Source: UBA7328 sp002471345
GTDB lineage: Bacteria; Bacteroidota; Bacteroidia; Chitinophagales; Saprospiraceae
NCBI GenBank assembly: GCA_964011275.1
Contig: CAXGOB010000138.1
Location: 1 to 6,606 of the forward strand
Direction of reading: 5' to 3'
DNA length: 6,606 nt
Shown: piece by piece, positions 1 to 6,200 of the stretch
How positions within the stretch are numbered: position 1 is the stretch's first letter
Layout: every line of letters starts with the position of its first letter
The notes under the pieces: model-generated
Database searches by the model: none
Told to the model about the DNA's origin: nothing
The model's input: only the letters and a program-made list of their open reading frames with translations
Made by a program: the position numbers and the translations under genes

Positions 1-98
1 GTCTTCATTGTTTTCTTTTGATATGGACTCAACTGTGTGGTTTGAGCTAAAAGGCTAGAGCCAAGAAGAAATAAAAATATAAATAATATGTTTTTCAT
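1..98 (-). CDS. N-terminus of an exported protein (partial, runs off the window)
   Basis: Only the first 32 codons and part of the next are present. The ATG at 98-96 opens MKNILFIFLFLLGSSLLAQ followed by TTQLSPYQKKTMKT. This is a textbook type I signal peptide: a lysine and asparagine after the Met, a hydrophobic core of about 12 residues, then small residues and an LLAQ end, with probable cleavage between A18 and Q19, the usual pattern in Bacteroidota. A TAnnTTTG promoter-like box lies 25 nt upstream, and the gene is 122 nt beyond the DUF6702 stop, so it may be transcribed on its own as well as by read-through. The start is well supported by the signal peptide. The mature sequence is too short to assign a family or function. 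Confidence 0.78.
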   Translation of the reverse strand, partial: MKNILFIFLFLLGSSLLAQTTQLSPYQKKTMK

Positions 99-122
99 GG
101 TTTAATGAGTTAGGTTTAATTA

Positions 123-130
123 CAAAGTTA
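123..130 (-). promoter_or_regulatory. Bacteroidota-type promoter -7 box upstream of the exported-protein gene
   Basis: On the minus strand these positions read TAACTTTG, an exact match to the Bacteroidota TAnnTTTG -7 consensus. The expected -33 TTG element, about 19 nt upstream (ending at 150), reads only AATG and is a weak match. Transcription would begin near 117, leaving a leader of about 20 nt before the ATG at 98, with no Shine-Dalgarno sequence. Short, AT-rich motifs like this occur by chance, so the placement between two genes is the main support. Confidence 0.45.
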
Positions 131-220
131 AAAAATAATTTCACTATAGCATTAACTAAATTACTCATATCATAAATCATGAAAATAATAAGAACAACTT
201 GGAATTACTGAGAGGTCTAT

Positions 221-730
221 CTAATAGGATTCTAAAAGAATATTTTGGCCGGTATTAGCGCCTGAAAACATAAGATTATAATTATGCTCACCAAATTCTA
301 CTAAAACAATATTTGCCTGATCGGGAAGAATTTCTGTAAAAATTGAATTGTAAATTAGCAAGGAGGTCATCTTGCCATTTTGATTACAATTAGTAATCTC
401 AAAATAAATGAAAAGATCATGTAAATCATTACTTAATTCTTTTCCTACCCAATTAAGATTGAGGTACTGATCATTAGTGGAGATTTTCAACCTCTGCTTA
501 AAATAAGCTTTAATTACCTTTTCAGCCTCCGAATTTTCGTTAGCTGAAGTAATCCTTAAGTTTTCACTTCCCATTTCTTCAAGGGCTATTTCTAAGTCAT
601 CTAGAGCAACTTTAAGAGTTACTTCTATGGTTTCTTTGCGCTCATCATAATGTAAAGTAGTGTGCGTAACATGAAAATCATGAAACGAGGTAAAAATTGA
701 CAGCAAAAGAATAATCAAAGGCTGTAACAT
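221..730 (-). CDS. DUF6702 family exported protein
   Basis: The 169-residue product matches my recollection of DUF6702, a small exported family in Bacteroidota with no established function. It begins with a hydrophobic stretch (residues 2-16) that is probably a signal peptide or membrane anchor. Family-like features follow: HDFHVTHTTLHY at 17-28, DDLE at 44-47, a strand with YFKQRLKI at 76-83, YFEI at 109-112, and the N..F...PDQANIV stretch at 128-142. The protein is probably a compact beta-rich domain. The start is forced: the codons just before the ATG read TAA CAA, so no upstream start is possible. The n-region therefore has no Lys or Arg, which is unusual for a signal peptide. The gene starts 7 nt after the M1 peptidase stop, indicating co-transcription and translational linkage. 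I infer a shared envelope role with the peptidase; the biochemical function is unknown. Confidence 0.88.
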   Translation of the reverse strand: MLQPLIILLLSIFTSFHDFHVTHTTLHYDERKETIEVTLKVALDDLEIALEEMGSENLRITSANENSEAEKVIKAYFKQRLKISTNDQYLNLNWVGKELSNDLHDLFIYFEITNCNQNGKMTSLLIYNSIFTEILPDQANIVLVEFGEHNYNLMFSGANTGQNILLESY

Positions 731-737
731 TTGTTAT

Positions 738-3071
738 TTATTTTTCTAGAGGAAGAGAATTACTTTTTTCTTTTGCACGGTTGGCTCTTTGCATCAGATT
801 TTCTCCTTGCCTTCGATTTTGCTTGTAAAGTTGAAACCTGGTAGGCTCGATTCGGGCAGGCCAATAATTATTATCTCTGTCCACATCAGCTGTCTCTAAA
901 AAGGGATCTAAAGTCACACGGCTCAGCTCTTTATCTAAAATGAATACTTTCTTTACTTTTTCGTCATTTCTTTTCCATATTTCACAGGGAATTCTTGCGA
1001 CCTGTTTTGTTCCATCAGTAAACTCGAATTCTAGTATTATAGGCATAACTAAACCTCCGTGATTTGAAAATTGAAGTTCATAATAATTTTGACCTCCTGA
1101 TAAAAGTTCTTTTTCTTGATCATCTAAACTATTTACGTATTCTATGAAGTCTTCCTTGTCTAGAATAGAGGAAAGAAATGGGTCGTATGTGGTATAAAAA
1201 TCGATAGAAGCTGGATCAGTTTCGTCAATTGTACTAGAAATTGATGTTTTATTCCTTGTATCCCCAATAAACTTATTCTCTTGCTCTTGTTTGAGTTTTG
1301 CTATTAGATTTTCTACTTCGGGATCTTCTGAACTAACTTTATACCAATTTACATGATCCAACGAAATATCTACATGGTCATTTGTATAGAACCAACCTCG
1401 CCAAAACCAGTCTAAATCTACCGCACTAGCATCTTCCATAGATCTAAAGAAATCCGCTGGAGTGGGATGTTTAAAAGCCCATCTTTCACTGTAGGTCTTA
1501 AAAGCATAATCAAACAATTCTCTACCCATAATTGTTTCTCGCAAAATATTAAGGGCTGTAGCTGGCTTTCCATAGGCATTATTCCCAAACTGAAGTATAG
1601 ATTCAGAATTTGTCATAATCGGAACGATATTGCTTTTATCGCCCTTCATATAATCAACTATATTTTGTGCAGGACCTCTTCTAGAGGGGTAATCTCTTTC
1701 AAATTCTTGTTCAGTCAAGTATTGTACAAAAGTATTTAAGCCTTCATCCATCCATGTCCACTGACGTTCATCAGAATTTATAATCATGGGGAAAAAATTA
1801 TGGCCTACTTCGTGAATGATCACACCTATCATTCCATACTTTGTTCTTTTTGAATAGGTTCCGTCCTGTTCAGGCCTTCCAAAATTAAAACAAATCATGG
1901 GGTATTCCATACCGATTGATTTTGCATGAACTGAAGTCGCCTGAGGATAAGTGTAATCAGTTGTATACTTTGAATAGGTCTTCAGAGTATGAGCAACTGC
2001 TCTTGTAGAGTATTTCTCCCAAAGGGGGTTACCCTCTTTAGGATAATAACTGTATGCCATCACAGTTTTGCCTGAGACATCAACTGCCATAGCATCCCAA
2101 ATAAATTTTCTTGAGCTTGCCCAGCCAAAATCACGGACATTTTCAGCTTCAAAAGTCCAAGTCTTTGTCAACTCAGTTTTATCTTTTTCACTTTCGGTTG
2201 CTTCCTGCTGATTTACAATAATTACAGGTTCAACGAAACTCTTTTTCGCCTTTTCCCAACGCTTAATTTGTGTTTTCGTCAGAACAGATGAAGCATTATT
2301 TAGCTCGCCGGTTGCTGCAACAATATGATCAGCGGGTACAGTGATACTTACTTTATAATCCCCAAATGGAAGGGTAAATTCTCCGGTTCCAATAAATTGT
2401 TTGTTTTGCCAACCCTCCACTTCGTTATACACTGCCATTCTGGGAAAAAATTGTGCGATGGTATAAATCGAATTTCCTTCATCTTCGAAATACTCGTAAC
2501 CGCTCCTACCTCCAATTTTCATTCGATCGTTTATATTATATGTGTATTTGATTTTAAATGAAAAAGACTGACCATTTTTTAAAGGCTTTGCAAGGTCGAT
2601 TCTCATCATGGTTTTGTTAACTGTGTAGGGCAGATTTTTACCATTGATATCTGTTACAAGCTCTAATTTAAATCCACCATCAAAATTCATTCGGTCATGC
2701 ATTCTTTTGATTCTTCCGAAAGTCATTTCATCGTCCATACTACTGGTAGATGTAAGTTGGCTATCAGAGTCTTTTGCACGTACATTTTGATCTAATTGAA
2801 TCCATAGATAATCTAATACATCTGGAGAATTATTTGTGTATGTGATGGTTTCATCTCCAGAAATGATGTGATTCTCTTCGTCTAATTGAACTCGAATGAC
2901 GTAGTCTGCTTTTTGCTGATAATACTCATGACCCGGAGCTCCGCTAGCTGTTCTGTATACGTTTGGAGTAGGAAGCTCTTCATAAAGTTGTTTGAACTTA
3001 CTTATATTGGTGTTCTCTTGAGAGAACATCAACAAAGGAATAAAAAGAAGTATGTAAAGTGTGTTTTTCAT
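738..3071 (-). CDS. Secreted M1-family zinc metallopeptidase (aminopeptidase-like)
   Basis: This encodes a 777-residue gluzincin peptidase. I chose the ATG at 3071, not the one at 3119, because it starts the signal peptide MKNTLYILLFIPLLMFSQ and lies just downstream of a promoter box at 3092-3099. The N-terminal beta-sandwich of M1 enzymes spans roughly residues 50-250. The catalytic domain follows, with IGMEYP at 386-391 (the GxMEN exopeptidase loop; Glu389 kept, the usual Asn replaced by Tyr), HEVGH at 420-424 (zinc ligands His420 and His424, catalytic Glu421) and the third ligand Glu443 exactly 18 residues later in WMDEGLNTF. Tyr500 in NAYGKPA is the likely transition-state tyrosine. The C-terminal part (about 665-745, GGLVMPIILEFEF...LDPFLETADVDRDN) resembles other Bacteroidota M1 proteins, and the tail is basic. 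The likely role is removing residues from peptides in the periplasm or outside the cell; the changed GxMEN loop leaves substrate preference open. It is the first gene of an operon with the DUF6702 gene. Confidence 0.95.
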   Translation of the reverse strand: MKNTLYILLFIPLLMFSQENTNISKFKQLYEELPTPNVYRTASGAPGHEYYQQKADYVIRVQLDEENHIISGDETITYTNNSPDVLDYLWIQLDQNVRAKDSDSQLTSTSSMDDEMTFGRIKRMHDRMNFDGGFKLELVTDINGKNLPYTVNKTMMRIDLAKPLKNGQSFSFKIKYTYNINDRMKIGGRSGYEYFEDEGNSIYTIAQFFPRMAVYNEVEGWQNKQFIGTGEFTLPFGDYKVSITVPADHIVAATGELNNASSVLTKTQIKRWEKAKKSFVEPVIIVNQQEATESEKDKTELTKTWTFEAENVRDFGWASSRKFIWDAMAVDVSGKTVMAYSYYPKEGNPLWEKYSTRAVAHTLKTYSKYTTDYTYPQATSVHAKSIGMEYPMICFNFGRPEQDGTYSKRTKYGMIGVIIHEVGHNFFPMIINSDERQWTWMDEGLNTFVQYLTEQEFERDYPSRRGPAQNIVDYMKGDKSNIVPIMTNSESILQFGNNAYGKPATALNILRETIMGRELFDYAFKTYSERWAFKHPTPADFFRSMEDASAVDLDWFWRGWFYTNDHVDISLDHVNWYKVSSEDPEVENLIAKLKQEQENKFIGDTRNKTSISSTIDETDPASIDFYTTYDPFLSSILDKEDFIEYVNSLDDQEKELLSGGQNYYELQFSNHGGLVMPIILEFEFTDGTKQVARIPCEIWKRNDEKVKKVFILDKELSRVTLDPFLETADVDRDNNYWPARIEPTRFQLYKQNRRQGENLMQRANRAKEKSNSLPLEK

Positions 3072-3091
3072 AGTTATAAGAATAATATATG

Positions 3092-3099
3092 CAAAGATA
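3092..3099 (-). promoter_or_regulatory. Bacteroidota-type promoter -7 box for the M1 peptidase operon
   Basis: The minus strand reads TATCTTTG, an exact TAnnTTTG match. The -33 region is weak: the best candidate is TATG ending at 3121, with a 21-nt spacer. The predicted transcription start near 3086 gives a leader of about 15 nt before the ATG at 3071. The box lies between the upstream gene's terminator and the signal peptide start, as expected for an operon promoter. It also argues against translation from 3119, which lies upstream of the transcription start. Confidence 0.5.
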
Positions 3100-3156
3100 C
3101 TAAAAACAATTACCTGCATCCATAATATTTTATCTCACAAAAAAGAAAGGGCATAA

Positions 3157-3182
3157 AAAAGCCCACTGAAAAGTGGGCTTTT
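3157..3182 (-). terminator. Rho-independent terminator of the large modular gene
   Basis: A perfect inverted repeat has 11-bp arms at 3157-3167 and 3172-3182 with a 4-nt loop at 3168-3171. On the minus strand the GC-rich stem core (GCCCACT/AGTGGGC) is followed by six T residues, so a transcript of the upstream gene ends in a stable hairpin and U tract. It begins 32 nt after the TAA stop at 3217-3215. The A/T outer arms make it symmetrical, so it could work in both directions, but no plus-strand gene is evident. The loop is TTTC on the coding strand and GAAA on the other. A shorter GGGC/GCCC pairing (3161-3164 with 3149-3152) could compete but would consume the U tract. Confidence 0.92.
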
Positions 3183-3214
3183 GAATATTTTAATTCATGT
3201 GTCAATAAGAGATC

Positions 3215-6200
3215 TTAAAAAGATCGAATGGCCCGAACTCTGAAATATGAAGTCTTATAATATACAAGCATATTACCATCATGAAAATACATACTATAGG
3301 CTCCATCTGATGCGCCCTCTGTAGAAGACCAATAATCTAGGGCACCCTGAGCATTATCAAAACCTCCAATATTACCTAAGTCTCCTCCATCACCAATTGT
3401 ATTATACATCTGCTGTAACTCGTATAATGAGGGTAAATACCAATCATCAAATCCATTGGACTCGAATGCTAATGCTTCAGATGCGGCGGTGGATGGTTGA
3501 TCACACATAGCCACAATATCCAAAGTATTAGACAACCCATTACCAATAGTATAGTCGTAGACACCTACTTCAAGATTAGTACAACCCCATTCAAAGGCAC
3601 CTTCAAGATCCTGCTCAGCAGCAACTAATCCGTGCTGTCCTGTCTCATCTACATAAAATACAATACCACCTTGTGCATAGTCTCCAACTTGGTAGATCAT
3701 ATCTGTAGGCTCTTGAATACCAGTTATTGTAGGACAAAAACTAAAGCCTATAATCTCTTCTGTTGTCTTAATCTGATACCCTCTAGAGTAAATAAGGCTA
3801 CCTATACCATCAAATTGAAACTCTGGAATATAAACATTACCACTTGCATCTTTAACGATAATAACTTGATTTTCAATACTACTGAATGCATCTGTAACAT
3901 CCATTGGACTTGGGCAAGTAAATCCAAACATCCCCCATCCAAGAGGTAAAAATATTGGAATATCTTCTTGCTGAAGTTCACATGAAGTAGACTGGTTATA
4001 GGCTTCATTTAGTTCGAAGGAAAGATTCTGAATATCATTTTCGAGATTTGATATATCATTAGAATAATTATCTAATTGATTTTGTAAATCGTTAACCAAC
4101 TGCTCCCAAGTGAAGCAGGACAGATCATCTACAACAGCAAACTCATTATAATTATCTGCCCATTCCTGAGTGCATCCAAATTCGCTACATGAATTATTTG
4201 TTAATCGAAGATCATCAATAAAATACATTGCGTTCTCATCATTGGGAGCAAAAGCGAATAAATTTAATGCTCCTACAGAGCTATCTGACCAGTTTGAACC
4301 ATTAGACCAAGGCCAATTAAATGTACTGCCATCTATAGAGCAAATAGCATTATCATTTTCTGTATCAATATTTATAATTACCTCAAACCATTTGTCATGA
4401 CTAAAGTTAAAAGGAATGTCATCTCCAGTGAATCCCTCACCTGACTGAGAAAAATAGAAATCTTTTGCCCAATTATTATTTTGATTTATATCATATTGAT
4501 GAAGTAAATTAAAATATGCTCCATAGCCTTGAGGAACATACATTCTAAAAGATAAATTCCAAATTCCATTCTGGGAATTACCAAGAGGTAATAATATATC
4601 TGTAGATCCACCTCCTTGAAGAACCAAAGAGTTAGAACCACTAAAGCTTAAAGAATCTGTAACATAAGTATCTTCTGGAGTGCCAGGGGAATTTGACCAA
4701 GTAGCCCACAATCCATTACTCTGACTAACTAGGTATTCTCCAGCAGTATAATTATCAAAACTTTCAAATATTTCAACCTCACTACAATCAAAAATACACG
4801 ATTCATCATCTATATTGGCATTACCATTATAATTAAACGCTGATGGATCTAAACATCCGTAAATATCATTATCATTATTAAGAGAGTTACCACAGGCATC
4901 TCCTCCATAACTAATGCACTCATCTGGCCCAAAATATAGATTGAATGGACCAAATCCATCAGGATATATGCAACCATCAAAAGGAGTGTTATCACATGAA
5001 TCGTAAATACAACTTAGATTTCCAAATTCATCAAATAATTGTTGATTGGATTGCTCATCAAAATTTGCTGCATCAGGATCCAAACAACCAATATATGTGT
5101 CAGTAAAAGTTAGATTAAAAGAATCATTGTCATCAGTTAATGATAATTGATCGTTAGTTAAGTTATAGTCCAAAACAAGGAATTCACCGGTAAAAAAATC
5201 TAGATTAACCCACACAGTTTCTTCAATGAAACTAAAACAATCCTCTTGAGGTTCAAAAGACATGAATGTACTTGAATTGAAAAAACATAGACCCTGACCA
5301 AGAGAGGCAATATCTTGTAAAGACATGCCCATGATACTATCTGCATCAAGAATTTCTTGACCATTGCATCCGGAACATGTCCAATTCATATCTGGATTCC
5401 ATAAAATAGAATCTTCCCCAAAAACTCCATAATGTCCTTGATAATAATTAGTGTCGTAATCGGGTTCTATTTCATTATCGGAAGGATAAATATAAATTGA
5501 ATTATCAATTACTTGGTAAAGCGTATTAATATATTGAAAGTTACCTAAGTCATCAGTGGTAGTAACCATAAGTTGAGTTTCATCAATAAAATTAAAATAA
5601 CCATCTACATAGTCAGAGATAACATCTCCTTCCTGAATCCAATAGTCTATCTCCCATGATGAACCAATCAAAAAATCTTGGTTATCGAATATACAAGTGA
5701 AGTTTTCAGCTATAGCTAAAGAGTCAAAATTAATAGCTAGAGGATTCGTACATCCAATTGGATACTGCTCACAGGATCCATCATTTACAATAGCCATCTC
5801 ATTAAAATTATTCGAAAGGGGATCAGTACAACCAGAAAGTATGCATCCAATATCATAAATATCTGAAAAAGTTGTGGTCCAACTATCAATAGTATTGTAG
5901 GCTCCGCCTCCAATAATCTCTCCATCGGAATATAAATATTCTTGATCTCCAAGAATAACATATTCGGAAATAGTTCCTAAGCTATCGTCAACTATGTTTC
6001 CATCTCCTACAGAAAGTTGCAAAATATAGCAACCTTCGGGGTTTAAACAAAATTCCCCTGAGCTGCCTGCAGGCACACTATATAAAGTTTGATTTGAAGT
6101 AAAATCAATCACAGAAACTCCAAAAGTAGTGTCTTGTGATACTAAATAATTGACAGGTTCATAGTCACAAACCTCTGGCGGACATATATCCCCGAACTTA

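Noticed and set aside
99..220. Possible terminator after the DUF6702 gene
   Set aside because: Only 3-4 bp AT-rich inverted repeats around CATGATTTATG are present, with no GC stem or following T tract.
1467..1739. Plus-strand open frames inside the M1 gene (1467-1739, 2325-2561, 2886-3125)
   Set aside because: They lie opposite a strongly supported coding gene and show no recognisable domain, signal peptide or upstream promoter.
3149..3182. Hairpin near 3157-3182 as a retroelement target hairpin or transposon end
   Set aside because: The U tract, the short distance to the stop codon and the GC core fit an ordinary intrinsic terminator, and no flanking duplication, template repeat or reverse transcriptase is visible.
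3632..4400. Plus-strand frames at 3632-3949 and 4170-4400 and a minus-strand frame at 3802-4008 in the large gene
   Set aside because: They are shadows of the long minus-strand frame, whose domain motifs are intact through the same bases.
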